The translations under genes and the position numbers were made by a program. Positions 54,322 to 63,933 of a stretch of 64,000 nt of DNA are shown in pieces. A model generated the notes under the pieces. The model made no database searches. It saw only the letters and a program-made list of their open reading frames with translations, and was not told where the DNA came from. Position 1 is the stretch's first letter. Every line of letters starts with the position of its first letter. The DNA is from Glaciecola siphonariae (GTDB lineage: Bacteria > Pseudomonadota > Gammaproteobacteria > Enterobacterales > Alteromonadaceae): NCBI RefSeq assembly GCF_042652645.1, contig NZ_JBHSGU010000002.1:1116001-1180000 (forward strand), given 5' to 3'.

Positions 54322-54903
54322 ATGGCTTTTGAATTACCCGCTCTTCCGTATGAAAAAAACGCGCTCGAGCCGCATATTTCTGCAGAAACATTAGATTTTC
54401 ACTACGGCAAGCATCACGCAACGTACGTAACTAAGCTTAACGGTTTAATTGAGGGCACTGACCTTGCCGAAAAGTCTTTAGAAGAAATCGTAAAAAACAG
54501 TGACGGTGGCGTGTTTAACAACGCTGCTCAAATTTGGAATCACACCTTTTATTGGCACAGCTTAAGCCCTAATGGCGGTGGCGAACCAACGGGTGCGCTT
54601 GCAGATGCAATCAACGCTAAGTGGGGTTCGTTTGCAGACTTCAAGTCGGCCTTTAACGATAAAGCCGTAAACAACTTTGGCTCAAGCTGGACTTGGTTAG
54701 TAAAAACAGCCGACGGCAGCTTAGATATTGTGAATACTAGCAACGCTGGTACGCCAATTACCGAAGACGGTGTAACGCCTCTACTAACGGTTGATTTGTG
54801 GGAACACGCTTACTACATAGACTATCGTAACGTTCGTCCAAACTATTTAGAAGGTTTCTGGGCTTTAGCTAACTGGGATTTTGCTTCAAGCAACTTTGCC
54901 TAA
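54322..54903 (+). CDS. sodB: Superoxide dismutase [Fe]
   Basis: 193 residues (E. coli SodB 193). Iron ligands are His27 (LDFHYGKHHATYV), His74 in the AAQIWNHTFYWHSL block, and the Asp and His of DLWEHAYYIDYRN. AAQIWNHTFYW marks the iron rather than manganese form. It converts superoxide to peroxide and oxygen in the cytoplasm. Monocistronic, with a terminator 28 bp after the stop. SodB is often under Fur and small-RNA control. Confidence 0.98.
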   Translation: MAFELPALPYEKNALEPHISAETLDFHYGKHHATYVTKLNGLIEGTDLAEKSLEEIVKNSDGGVFNNAAQIWNHTFYWHSLSPNGGGEPTGALADAINAKWGSFADFKSAFNDKAVNNFGSSWTWLVKTADGSLDIVNTSNAGTPITEDGVTPLLTVDLWEHAYYIDYRNVRPNYLEGFWALANWDFASSNFA

Positions 54904-54930
54904 GTGCTAGCTCTACAGTAAATGACTAAA

Positions 54931-54954
54931 AACCCAGCAGTGCTGGGTTTTTTT
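54931..54954 (+). terminator. Rho-independent terminator of sodB
   Basis: AACCCAGC and GCTGGGTT form an 8-bp stem with a three-base loop, followed by seven T residues. Confidence 0.93.
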
Positions 54955-55082
54955 ATGCGGGTTTATTAAGTTTTTTAAACTTAATAAACACATATATATT
55001 TTAACTAATTTTAGTAAATAAAAGCGCTGAGCATTGCCTGAAAGGCTCTTATCTCTTACCATTAAAAAAAATTTGAGAATGG

Positions 55083-57095
55083 ATGCTCATGTATAAACCA
55101 CTTTGTATACGCTTATGCTGCCTTACGCTCTTGTCTTTGGCACTACTTAACACGCCTGTTTTTGCTTCATCATACGACTTAAGTGTTGATGATTTTCATG
55201 CTCCGCCCGATATGCTCACCGCCAAATTATCGCCCAACGGTAAGTACGTTGCGTCGGTTTGGAACTATGATAAACAGCGAGCGGTGGTCATTTTCGATAT
55301 CCAAAAATCTAAAGTCATTCATCGCTTTGGTGACGACATCATACGACCTTATAGCGTAAGCTGGGCTAACGATAATCGTCTCCTAGTAAAACTCTTAGTA
55401 CCTTATAAAACTGCGCAAGTACGCCGCGATGCTAAACGCAAGGATGACTTTGATATCGACGACTACTTTATGTTTGGCCGCATCGTTGCCACTGACATCG
55501 ATGGTGAGGGTCTGGTATCGCTGATGAACGACGACCGCAATGTTAAAGGGAATGTTAACCTTGCAAATATCACCCATATATTGCCCGACGACCCTGAGCA
55601 CATACTGATGTCTGCATGGCGCAGAGACCGTATGACGCTTTACAAAGTCAATATCAACTCAGGAGAATCTGACCGCGTTGTTACCGGCGGAAGATTTACC
55701 GTCGCTTTTACTAACGATATAAAACGCCAGCTATTATATCGCTATGACTATCGACGCATTTCAAAAACTCTCGAAATTTTGAAATACACAAAAGAAAGCG
55801 ATGAGTGGGTCAGTGTTGACACCCTTTACTTTGACGACGACGATAGAAGCAAAAATAAAATTGAGTTAGAAGACTTAGCGGGCCTCAAAGACGGCTACCT
55901 TGTGTATAGAAAGCTTAATGAAGACACGGGGTTTCATGAGCTAATTCAGGTAAAAGACGGTGAAAAAAGCGTGCTGGTATCGCTGGAAAACACCGATATA
56001 GTTGGAGTGATTACCTCAGGGATGGACAATGAAGTTATTGGCTATACTACTCTGACTGATGTTTACCGCTCCGTCTATTTTAACCAAGAAAGCCAAAACA
56101 TTTACGCAAAGGCGGCAAAGTATTTTCAAGATGAAAACTTTCGCTTTAGCAATATCGCTAAAAATCAGTCTTATGCCGTCATAAAATCTTGGGGTGCATC
56201 TAATCCGGTCACCTACTTTACCTACGATATAAAAGAAGATGCGATTACTCGTTTTAACTACCCCTACAGTAGCTTACCGAGAGATCAACTGGCAGATGCC
56301 TATAAAATTCAATATCTCACACGTGACAAAGCAAGCATTACTGCCTATTTATATGCGCCTAGCGGTTTTGACTTCTCTGCACCATTGCCGCTAATCATCA
56401 TGCCGCACGGCGGTCCGCAGGCGAGGGATTCACTCAATTACGATGACCTTACTCAGTTTTTATCCACTCGAGGATATATTGTAATTAAACCTAACTTTAG
56501 GGGCTCAACTGGCTACGGAAAAGCGTTTGAAAAAGCGGGCCATAAGCAGTGGGGTTTAAGAATGCAAGAGGATTTAGAAGATGCAGTTGCATTTTTAGAA
56601 AAAGAGCGCTTAATAAATCCAAACAAAGTGTGCATTGTAGGCGCATCTTACGGCGGATATGCCGCCTTAATGGGCACGATTAAAACACCGTCACTTTATG
56701 CCTGTGCCGCGAGCATTAATGGTGTGACGCATTTACCCGAACAGATCGAATTCGATTTAGACAAATTTGAAGGCAACGCAATATTAACAAGCTACGTAAA
56801 AGATACCATTGGTGATCCACAAACCGATGCAGTGATGCTGCAAGCAAGCTCTCCTGCGCTGAACGCACAGCGTATTAACACGCCCATTTTGCTGGTTCAC
56901 GGTGAGGAAGATTCAGTGGTACCCTATGAACAAGCTGAATTAATGCAGGACGCTCTTGAAGCGCACAATAAAAATTTCAAATTTGTCGGCATAGAAGATG
57001 CAGGTCATAATATTTTTTATTATTCAGACCATTCTCGTCCTGTTTATGAGGCGCTAGAAACCTTTCTTTCAGAACATTTGGGCGAAGCAAAGTAG
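55083..57095 (+). CDS. S9-family serine peptidase, secreted
   Basis: A 670-residue prolyl-oligopeptidase-type enzyme. A signal peptide (residues 1-29, ending VFA) precedes an N-terminal beta-propeller (about 35-405) and the alpha/beta hydrolase domain. The triad is Ser522 (GASYGGYAALMG), Asp610 (HGEEDSVVPYEQA) and His642 (EDAGHNIFYY); the oxyanion segment is IIMPHGGPQAR. It is probably a periplasmic dipeptidyl or acylaminoacyl peptidase. Monocistronic. Confidence 0.93.
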   Translation: MLMYKPLCIRLCCLTLLSLALLNTPVFASSYDLSVDDFHAPPDMLTAKLSPNGKYVASVWNYDKQRAVVIFDIQKSKVIHRFGDDIIRPYSVSWANDNRLLVKLLVPYKTAQVRRDAKRKDDFDIDDYFMFGRIVATDIDGEGLVSLMNDDRNVKGNVNLANITHILPDDPEHILMSAWRRDRMTLYKVNINSGESDRVVTGGRFTVAFTNDIKRQLLYRYDYRRISKTLEILKYTKESDEWVSVDTLYFDDDDRSKNKIELEDLAGLKDGYLVYRKLNEDTGFHELIQVKDGEKSVLVSLENTDIVGVITSGMDNEVIGYTTLTDVYRSVYFNQESQNIYAKAAKYFQDENFRFSNIAKNQSYAVIKSWGASNPVTYFTYDIKEDAITRFNYPYSSLPRDQLADAYKIQYLTRDKASITAYLYAPSGFDFSAPLPLIIMPHGGPQARDSLNYDDLTQFLSTRGYIVIKPNFRGSTGYGKAFEKAGHKQWGLRMQEDLEDAVAFLEKERLINPNKVCIVGASYGGYAALMGTIKTPSLYACAASINGVTHLPEQIEFDLDKFEGNAILTSYVKDTIGDPQTDAVMLQASSPALNAQRINTPILLVHGEEDSVVPYEQAELMQDALEAHNKNFKFVGIEDAGHNIFYYSDHSRPVYEALETFLSEHLGEAK

Positions 57096-57184
57096 TCGCG
57101 TGTGCGTCTTATATTTTGATGAGCGCTTATTTAGACACTGAATCTAGATGTTTCGTTTAAACATACTTGGTTTAGATGCTTAGT

Positions 57185-58390
57185 TTAGGCGCGATTGGGC
57201 AAGGCCAGCATGCATATACCTGAAGCAAAGGCTATAAGCGCGGCAAATGCAAAGCTCACCAATGCGCCCTCTCCTTGCGCCCACATCAAACCAGACAAAT
57301 AACTCCCCGAGGCCCCGCCTATCCCAAAGGCAATACTTACATACAAGGCCTGTGCTCTACTTTGAAACGCTTTAGGAAAGGTTTGCTGTAAATAATAAAC
57401 CGATGCAGCGTGGGTTAAGCCAAAGCTTAAGGCGTGAATCAATTGCGTGAAGACAATAATGCTCGTATGTTCGGCAAAGACCGCTAATAAGGCCCAGCGT
57501 AAAGCGGTAAAAAACACGCTAAACACTAGCAGGCTTTTTACACCAAATCGCTTAATTAAACGCATAGCGTAGATAAAAATAATTACCTCGGCAGCCACAC
57601 CTAAGCCAATAAAAACACCGGTTTGCATGCCTGAATAATCAAGGGCGCGCATATACAGCGTGAAAAAATTATAGAAGCTACCAAAACTAACTTGCAAAAA
57701 GGTATTGCCAAGTAAAAAAACAATAAAGCCAAAAGACCAAATCTTCATCTTGCTGTGAGCATCTAAAGCGTGATCCTGAGTCTTGGTGTCAGTGACCGTT
57801 TGTTGTGCTCTTGATACCACTAATAAAGAGCTTATGAATAGGCCCAGCAGCATCACAATTGACGCATACACGATTACCTGCGCGGAAAAATTATCTAACA
57901 ACCACCCTACTACGAGTGTGCAGGCAATAAATCCTATGCTGCCCCAAAGCCGTATCGCCCCGTAGCCACCCTTTGAGCGCTCCGTAGCATGCGATGTAAT
58001 CACCTCCAACTGCGGCAGCACGGCTGTCCAAAACATCATCATACTGGCAAACGCTATGGTGATACCTATAAATCCTTCTACCCATAAAATGCTCGAAAAA
58101 CTCAAAAAGGCAAGCAAACAGCCGAGTCTAAGTACCTCGCCTACCTGACCGGTTTTATCGGCGAAGTGCGCCCACATATTTGGGCCAACAATACGAGAGA
58201 GTGAAACCACCGCCAACAGGGTGCCGATTTGGGCAGATGAAAAGCCTTTGGCATCAAGATAAATACCAACATAAGGAATGAATACGCCAAGCTGACCAAA
58301 ATGAAAAATATATATAAGCGCCAGCAATACACGATTGCGGCGCTCATCGATTTGTGTGTTTGCTCTATCGGCAAACCATGACAAATACAC
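57185..58390 (-). CDS. MFS transporter, HcaT-like
   Basis: 401 residues with twelve membrane segments in two halves; the opening LLALIYIFHFGQLGVFIPYVGIYL and SLSRIVGPNMWAHFADKTG are typical of the MFS_1_like group that includes the phenylpropionate permease HcaT and sugar permeases. The start is a GTG 5 bp after the aroC stop, so it is the last gene of prmB-aroC-MFS. The substrate cannot be read; the operon link to aroC hints at an aromatic compound but this is weak. Confidence 0.85.
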   Translation of the reverse strand: MYLSWFADRANTQIDERRNRVLLALIYIFHFGQLGVFIPYVGIYLDAKGFSSAQIGTLLAVVSLSRIVGPNMWAHFADKTGQVGEVLRLGCLLAFLSFSSILWVEGFIGITIAFASMMMFWTAVLPQLEVITSHATERSKGGYGAIRLWGSIGFIACTLVVGWLLDNFSAQVIVYASIVMLLGLFISSLLVVSRAQQTVTDTKTQDHALDAHSKMKIWSFGFIVFLLGNTFLQVSFGSFYNFFTLYMRALDYSGMQTGVFIGLGVAAEVIIFIYAMRLIKRFGVKSLLVFSVFFTALRWALLAVFAEHTSIIVFTQLIHALSFGLTHAASVYYLQQTFPKAFQSRAQALYVSIAFGIGGASGSYLSGLMWAQGEGALVSFAFAALIAFASGICMLALPNRA

Positions 58391-58395
58391 GTCAG

Positions 58396-59493
58396 CTAGC
58401 GCTGAGCAGGTATAACCGGTGTTGGTGAAACAATCCCGGCGTTTTGTGCGCGATGACGCAACAAGTGGTCCATCAATACCAAGGCAAGCATAGCTTCGGC
58501 AATAGGCACGGCTCTAATGCCCACGCATGGGTCGTGTCGGCCTTTGGTAATGATGTCTGCAGACTTTCCGTCTGCGTCAATAGTTTCGCCCGATATAGAG
58601 ATACTCGAGGTGGGTTTAAGGGCCATGTGCACTAGAATTTCTTGTCCGGTAGATATACCGCCCAATACACCACCGCTGTGGTTGCTATGGAAACCCTCAG
58701 GCGACATCTGGTCGCGATGATCAGTGCCTTTTTGAGTGACCACATCAAACCCATCGCCTAACTCAACGCCTTTTACTGCATTGATACCCATCATGGCGTG
58801 GGCAATCTCTGCGTCTAGTCGGTCAAACACTGGCTCGCCTAAGCCAACTGGCACATTGACTGCCGACACGCTCACTTTCGCACCAATAGAGTTACCCTCT
58901 TTCTTCAAATCTCGCATATAGGCATCTAGCGCCTCTAGCTTAGTTTCATCAGGGCAGAAAAACGGGTTGGTATTAGTCACGCTATGGTCAACACAATCAA
59001 TCGCAATTGGCCCAAGTTGCGACAAATAACCGCGCACCTCAATACCATAGATTTGTTTTAAATACTTCTTCGCAATGCCGCCGGCGGCAACGCGCACAGC
59101 CGTCTCTCGCGCAGAAGACCGGCCACCGCCGCGGTAATCCCGAAACCCAAATTTTTGCTGGTAAGTATAGTCTGCGTGTCCGGGCCTAAAGGCATCCTTA
59201 ATTTTTGAATAATCTTGGCTGCGTTGGTCGGTGTTATTGATAAGCAGGCCAATGCTGGTGCCCGTTGTTTTACCTTCAAATACGCCTGATAAAATTTTTA
59301 CTTCGTCTTCTTCGCGCCGTGCGGTGGTATAGCGTGACGTTCCAGGCTTGCGTCGGTCTAAGTCGCCCTGCAAGTCATCTTCACATAGCTCAAGGCCGGG
59401 AGGACAGCCGTCCACCACACCGCCGATGGCGAGTCCATGGCTCTCTCCAAACGTGCTTACGGTAAAAATTTTTCCGAAGGTATTTCCTGACAT
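58396..59493 (-). CDS. aroC: Chorismate synthase
   Basis: Last enzyme of the shikimate pathway, making chorismate from EPSP with reduced FMN. 365 residues (E. coli 361). MSGNTFGKIFTVSTFGESHG, the RPGHADYTYQQKFG block and GGGRSSARETAVRVAAG are diagnostic, along with the arginine-rich RRKPGTSRYTTARREEDEV. It follows prmB by 8 bp, an order conserved in E. coli. Confidence 0.98.
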   Translation of the reverse strand: MSGNTFGKIFTVSTFGESHGLAIGGVVDGCPPGLELCEDDLQGDLDRRKPGTSRYTTARREEDEVKILSGVFEGKTTGTSIGLLINNTDQRSQDYSKIKDAFRPGHADYTYQQKFGFRDYRGGGRSSARETAVRVAAGGIAKKYLKQIYGIEVRGYLSQLGPIAIDCVDHSVTNTNPFFCPDETKLEALDAYMRDLKKEGNSIGAKVSVSAVNVPVGLGEPVFDRLDAEIAHAMMGINAVKGVELGDGFDVVTQKGTDHRDQMSPEGFHSNHSGGVLGGISTGQEILVHMALKPTSSISISGETIDADGKSADIITKGRHDPCVGIRAVPIAEAMLALVLMDHLLRHRAQNAGIVSPTPVIPAQR

Positions 59494-59501
59494 CCTAACG
59501 C

Positions 59502-60449
59502 TTACTCCAATTCGTCCAATATATCTTGCTGCGCAATCAACTGCGCTTTACTCACGGCAAAAATGCCGCTACCGCCTTGTTCCAATTCGCACCACGTAAC
59601 CTGTAATCCGTTAAAACGCTCGGCAAAGTTCACTTCGCTATTACCCACTTCAACAAATAGCCATCCGTCATCACGAAGATGCTCTATAGCGTGTGAAACA
59701 ATTTTCATGGTGAGGTCTAAACCATCGGCGCCAGACGCCAATGCATGTTCGGGCTCGTGATGATATTCCTGAGGCAAATCAGCCATATCTTGGGCATCTA
59801 CATAAGGCGGATTGGCAATAATTAAATCGTATTGCTGGCCCTTAAGCTCAGTGTAAACGTCAGACGATATGGGGTAAACACGCTCTTCTAACTGATAGTT
59901 TGCAATATTAATCGAGGCGACTTCAAGGGCGTCCATGTCGATATCGACTGCATCTACCGCGGCATCTTCAAACGCTTTGGCCAAGATAATAGCGATACAG
60001 CCACTGCCGGTGCACATATCAAGGATATGGGTCGGGCTGAAGTGCTTAGATACAAAGGGTGCAAAACGTTTATTGATCAGCTCAGCAAATGGAGAGCGAG
60101 GTATAAGCACTCGCTCATCCACATAAAACGGCATCTGCGCAAACCAAGCAATATTGCTGATGTAAGGCAAAGGCTTAGCATGCTGCGCGCGCAGGCGCAC
60201 CCACGTATCGAGCTTATCAATTTCATCTTGTATCAATCGGCTTTGATACACCACGCTCTTTTGCGCTTGGCCAAGCATCAAAGGGATGTCTAAGGCTTGA
60301 AACACTAAATGCTCAGCTTCATCCCAGATGTTATCGGTTCCGTGACCTAAAAAAATATCGTTTCGATGACATTCGCTTATGGTAAAGCGAATCCAATCAC
60401 CAATCGTGAGCAAATTGTGTGTATCGCTGTTGTGATCGTGTGTTTGCAT
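59502..60449 (-). CDS. prmB: Ribosomal protein uL3 glutamine methyltransferase
   Basis: PrmB methylates a glutamine of ribosomal protein uL3 using SAM. 315 residues (E. coli 310). SAM-binding motif ILDMCTGSGCIAIILAKAF near residue 140, the substrate motif NPPYVD near 211 and the N-terminal domain typical of PrmB (ISECHRNDIFLGHGTDNIWD) identify it. It starts the prmB-aroC-MFS operon, divergent from smrB. Confidence 0.96.
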   Translation of the reverse strand: MQTHDHNSDTHNLLTIGDWIRFTISECHRNDIFLGHGTDNIWDEAEHLVFQALDIPLMLGQAQKSVVYQSRLIQDEIDKLDTWVRLRAQHAKPLPYISNIAWFAQMPFYVDERVLIPRSPFAELINKRFAPFVSKHFSPTHILDMCTGSGCIAIILAKAFEDAAVDAVDIDMDALEVASINIANYQLEERVYPISSDVYTELKGQQYDLIIANPPYVDAQDMADLPQEYHHEPEHALASGADGLDLTMKIVSHAIEHLRDDGWLFVEVGNSEVNFAERFNGLQVTWCELEQGGSGIFAVSKAQLIAQQDILDELE

Positions 60450-60566
60450 GTTTGCTAGCTTGCCAGAATGTCATTGGCAACACCTGAAACGGTGTATGCG
60501 TTTGCCGTGTATTTGTGGCAATATAATACGCATTATTTACCGGAATTTCGCTGATAATTTAAAAAG

Positions 60567-61115
60567 ATGGATAAAAAAGTCTCAAAGTTAGCCCAAGACC
60601 TAAATTTTAGCGAGATGTTTGCCGACGCCAAGCCCGTGCAGCACACTCAATATGTGCAAGACCCAAAAGAGAAGCGCGCCTTGAACAAACGCCCAGCGGT
60701 AAAAACGAGTAAAGAAGGTAAGCGCCGAGCAGCTAGCTTTGAGTTTTCTGATGGCTTTGAAGCCTATTTTGACCCTAGCAAAGCCTTGAAATTTGCGCGT
60801 AAAACAAGCGAGGCTGAACAAGGTATTAAACGCATTCGACGCGGTGAAATTGTGCCCGAACTTGAGCTAGATTTACACGGCTTAACCACTCAACAGGCAA
60901 AGCTTGAGCTTGCAGCGGCTATCGATGAGGCGGTGCGCCGACATTATGAATGCATTCAGGTCATACATGGCGTAAGCGGAGGCGTGCTCAAACAAAAAGT
61001 GCCCAATTATTTAGTTCAACATCCAAAAGTACTTGGCTTTCATCAGGCACCCCTTGAGTGGGGCGGAAAAGGCGCAGTACTTGTACTGATTGAATTTATC
61101 GCGCCCCTGCCCTAA
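60567..61115 (+). CDS. smrB: Smr-domain endonuclease SmrB
   Basis: 182 residues (E. coli SmrB 183). The C-terminal Smr domain has LDLHGLTTQQAKLEL (catalytic DLH) and the IHGVSGGVLKQKVPNYLVQHP block. In E. coli SmrB cuts mRNA between collided ribosomes and starts rescue; the same role is inferred. The divergent arrangement with prmB is conserved. Confidence 0.93.
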   Translation: MDKKVSKLAQDLNFSEMFADAKPVQHTQYVQDPKEKRALNKRPAVKTSKEGKRRAASFEFSDGFEAYFDPSKALKFARKTSEAEQGIKRIRRGEIVPELELDLHGLTTQQAKLELAAAIDEAVRRHYECIQVIHGVSGGVLKQKVPNYLVQHPKVLGFHQAPLEWGGKGAVLVLIEFIAPLP

Positions 61116-61150
61116 TACGCAGGCGCATTTAGCGGCTTCACAAAGCTTAA

Positions 61151-61273
61151 TTAGTTATCTTCGGCAACATTGTGTAAAAACAAATACACATAGTATGCGC
61201 AAATAGCAACCACAACAAAAATACCGAACACTGAACCCCATGCGACTGGATCTGATAATAGAAGGTCTAACAT
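61151..61273 (-). CDS. DUF3149-like membrane peptide, 40 aa
   Basis: A complete 40-codon gene: MLDLLLSDPVAWGSVFGIFV begins a single membrane helix, and the C-terminus is YLFLHNVAEDN. A good ribosome site (AGGAAAC) precedes the ATG. The form fits DUF3149 single-pass peptides of unknown function. Two FNR-like sites at 61,336-61,349 and 61,387-61,400 lie in its upstream region, suggesting induction at low oxygen, and it might be a subunit of a respiratory enzyme; that role is inferred. Confidence 0.75.
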   Translation of the reverse strand: MLDLLLSDPVAWGSVFGIFVVVAICAYYVYLFLHNVAEDN

Positions 61274-61335
61274 ACTGTTTCCTGCCTTGTTGATTAAAAA
61301 ACAACGATATTGTGGCAAAACGTCAGAAAACTAAG

Positions 61336-61349
61336 CTGATCTAGATCAA
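61336..61349. promoter_or_regulatory. FNR-like site 1 upstream of the DUF3149 peptide
   Basis: CTGATCTAGATCAA matches TTGAT-N4-ATCAA with one mismatch and is part of a longer palindrome. It is centred about 70 bp before the start codon. Confidence 0.65.
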
Positions 61350-61386
61350 GCAAATTTACGCTCAAACAACCGAAGACATTTGTTTA

Positions 61387-61400
61387 TTAATCCAGATCAA
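61387..61400. promoter_or_regulatory. FNR-like site 2
   Basis: TTAATCCAGATCAA matches the FNR consensus with one mismatch, 51 bp (about five helix turns) from site 1, so both would face the same side. Confidence 0.5.
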
Positions 61401-61504
61401 TATTTAGACGATTTAGCGCTGAGATGGCACGCAAAGCGATGGGGCATGAATAATAACTTACCCATCTTGCTCAGAAGAGCATCTCAGCAGATATATGAAA
61501 GGTA

Positions 61505-62128
61505 TTAAGTGAAAAGGCGCATAAACCAGCCTTTGTTTAACTCGTCTTCACACGTTTTCAGCTGGGCAGCATAGCGTTTTGAGCGAGCGTCTACCTTTTG
61601 CGCAACCTTTACAAGCCACTGCTTCTGTCGATACGTTTTGCGTTTGTATCCGCCCCACCCTTCATGATAGTTGAGATACTGAGCACCCGCATCCCACTTA
61701 GAAATACGATTTATCGTGTGAGTTTTGCTAATAAACCAGCCCATAAAATCAATCGCATCATCAAAGTCATCGCGGTCTGCAAAACGGCTATTAGTCTCGC
61801 GCTTGTAATCGTCCCATGTCATCGTTTTCGCCTGCGCATAGCCGTAAGCACTGCTCACTCGCCCCCAGGGTATTAAGCCAAAAAAAACATAATCTCGAGG
61901 AGGGAGCGCGTCGTGTCGAAATGAGCTTTCTTGGTACATCATTGCCATAGGCACATGAATGGGAACGCCCCATTTGTCACGCATATCCTTTGCGGCATCA
62001 TACCAATCACGCTTTTCTTCAAATATGTGACACAGATTCTCACGACTCGAAGGCTGAGTAGTGGCGCAGCCCCCTAGAATAAAGACACTGAGCATTGTTA
62101 GCGCTATGTAGATGATTTTTTTTGACAT
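61505..62128 (-). CDS. Lytic transglycosylase-like lipoprotein
   Basis: 207 residues. The signal MSKKIIYIALTMLSVFILGG ends at lipobox Cys21 (GGC). The SLT-like domain has the catalytic Glu in MYQESSFRHDA near residue 67, SSAYGYAQAKTMTWDDYK and YLNYHEGWGGYK. It probably cleaves peptidoglycan near the outer or inner membrane face. Length is short for the family, so it is a single-domain member (EmtA/PilT-like group not decided). Monocistronic. Confidence 0.88.
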   Translation of the reverse strand: MSKKIIYIALTMLSVFILGGCATTQPSSRENLCHIFEEKRDWYDAAKDMRDKWGVPIHVPMAMMYQESSFRHDALPPRDYVFFGLIPWGRVSSAYGYAQAKTMTWDDYKRETNSRFADRDDFDDAIDFMGWFISKTHTINRISKWDAGAQYLNYHEGWGGYKRKTYRQKQWLVKVAQKVDARSKRYAAQLKTCEDELNKGWFMRLFT

Positions 62129-62198
62129 TTTTTTGAACTTCTTAGTAGCTTACGTACTCTTATGTACAGATTAAATGTGTTTCCCTAAGTGTGTATTG

Positions 62199-62225
62199 AC
62201 CCAGCGATTTCGCTGGGTTTTTTTT
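62199..62225 (+). terminator. Strong terminator on the plus strand without an upstream gene
   Basis: ACCCAGCG and CGCTGGGT form an 8-bp stem with an ATTT loop and eight T residues. Its orientation is plus although both neighbours are on the minus strand; a small plus-strand RNA is one explanation (see findings). Confidence 0.75.
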
Positions 62226-62277
62226 GCCTAAATTTTCACCTTTGGTGAGTAAGCGCATAAGCGCATAAGATGCGACT

Positions 62278-63867
62278 CTATCGCGTTTTACTCGACCCAA
62301 AATAATCTTTAATAAAATCGTTAAAAGACTGAGTATCACTGGCCTCAATGTCAGCCTGCTTTAGCATGGATACTTTTGCCTGTTCTTCAAAATCGACTTT
62401 CGAAATATTGCGATAGTCCATTTCTTGAATAAACGTTTTATATTCTTTTGCCAGCTCCATACCTAAAATACTGTTGTCTATTTCATTTTCTTGCAGAGTA
62501 TTTAACCAGCGCCCTGAAAAGGTTTGCGACGCATCGACAAATTTATGCGCCTGCGTTGTAACCGCTTGGCTAAATTTTTTGCTTGCATGAGCCTCATCTA
62601 AAACAGAGGCAACTTGCATCAGGTCTTCCATAAGCGTCTCGCCCCATTTTGCGAGCGAAATTGACTGACCGGCATTACTTAGTTGCAAATCAGCTTGGCG
62701 ACCTTTGAGCACAACGTCTACAAAATTCGCCTGATTCTCTTTGTTGGCAGCATCTGAAAAATCGACCGAAGGCAGCGCCAAACAATACAATAAAAATACG
62801 TCCAAAAAGTCAATCTGGTGCGCATCTAAGCCCACCGGCGAGAACGGGTTAACGTCCAAGGAACGAATTTCCAAATAGCTCACGCCTCTATCTTCAAGTG
62901 CGTCGGTGGGCTTTTCCATCGAGTTAGCCACTTGCTTTGGACGAATAGGTGAATACAGCTCATTTTCAATTTGCAGTACGTTTTTATTCAACTGCTGCCA
63001 TTTGCCATTTTCGCCCGCACTTATGTGCGCATATTGCTCTGCCGGCAAATTAATCGCTTCTCGAAGGGTACTGACATAGGTTGATAAATCGTTGTAGCAG
63101 ATGCGCAAATTTGACTGTGCTGTACTGGTATATCCAAGGTCGCTCATACGCAGCGATGTAGCATGCGGTAAAAACAGCGTACCACGGCCAATTTTTTCAA
63201 AAGGATGTGGAACCTTTCTGTGGCTTATAAATGAGCCGCATAGAGCGGGCGACGCACCGAATAAATAAGGAATTACCCATGCCAGACGTTTAAACTGGCG
63301 GACAAGTGAGAAATACTGAGAGGAAATGCCAATTTTGTCTGCCGGCATTTGCATCTTGTCGCACCATAGCTGCCAAAAACTCTCTGGCAGTGAAAAATTA
63401 AAGTGTACACCACTAATTACCTGCATCATGCTGCCATAGCGATTATGCAGGCCGCTTCGGTACACTTCTTTCATCTTCGCAATATTTGATTTCCCGTATC
63501 GCGCAATGGGAATATTCGTTTGAGCGTCTATAAAACAAGGCATACTCATAGGCCATAAGTATTCGTCGCCTATGTTGTCGTATGTAAACTTATGAATATC
63601 AATAAGCTGCTCTATGGTCGTCGCCGTATGCGACTCAGGCGGCGTAATAAACTCAAGTAAGGATTCTGAAAAGTCGGTGGTGATTAGGTCATGCGTTAGC
63701 GCTGAGCCGAGCGCTTGAGGATGTGAGCCGGCAGCGAGACCACCGCTTTGATTGACTCTGAGTGTTTCTCTCTCTACACCATGTTTTATATCTTTTAGGG
63801 TGGCGCAAATGTTGGTTGACGCCAGTGTCGCTAAGCGCTGTTCAAATGTTGTGGGTAATGTACTCAA
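62278..63867 (-). CDS. gshA: Glutamate-cysteine ligase
   Basis: First enzyme of glutathione synthesis. 529 residues (E. coli GshA 518). KHGVERETLRVNQSGG near residue 27, FSESLLEFITPP, SMPCF and VSYLEIRSLDVNPFSPVGLD are characteristic of the gammaproteobacterial form. The start codon is TTG with a GGA about 9 nt upstream; E. coli gshA also starts at TTG, so I accept it. Cytoplasmic. Confidence 0.97.
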   Translation of the reverse strand: MSTLPTTFEQRLATLASTNICATLKDIKHGVERETLRVNQSGGLAAGSHPQALGSALTHDLITTDFSESLLEFITPPESHTATTIEQLIDIHKFTYDNIGDEYLWPMSMPCFIDAQTNIPIARYGKSNIAKMKEVYRSGLHNRYGSMMQVISGVHFNFSLPESFWQLWCDKMQMPADKIGISSQYFSLVRQFKRLAWVIPYLFGASPALCGSFISHRKVPHPFEKIGRGTLFLPHATSLRMSDLGYTSTAQSNLRICYNDLSTYVSTLREAINLPAEQYAHISAGENGKWQQLNKNVLQIENELYSPIRPKQVANSMEKPTDALEDRGVSYLEIRSLDVNPFSPVGLDAHQIDFLDVFLLYCLALPSVDFSDAANKENQANFVDVVLKGRQADLQLSNAGQSISLAKWGETLMEDLMQVASVLDEAHASKKFSQAVTTQAHKFVDASQTFSGRWLNTLQENEIDNSILGMELAKEYKTFIQEMDYRNISKVDFEEQAKVSMLKQADIEASDTQSFNDFIKDYFGSSKTR

Positions 63868-63933
63868 AAAATCTATCCAATACGTTGTACGCCCTATCGC
63901 AACGCTAGAGCGTAATTAATGTCACAGTTCTCG

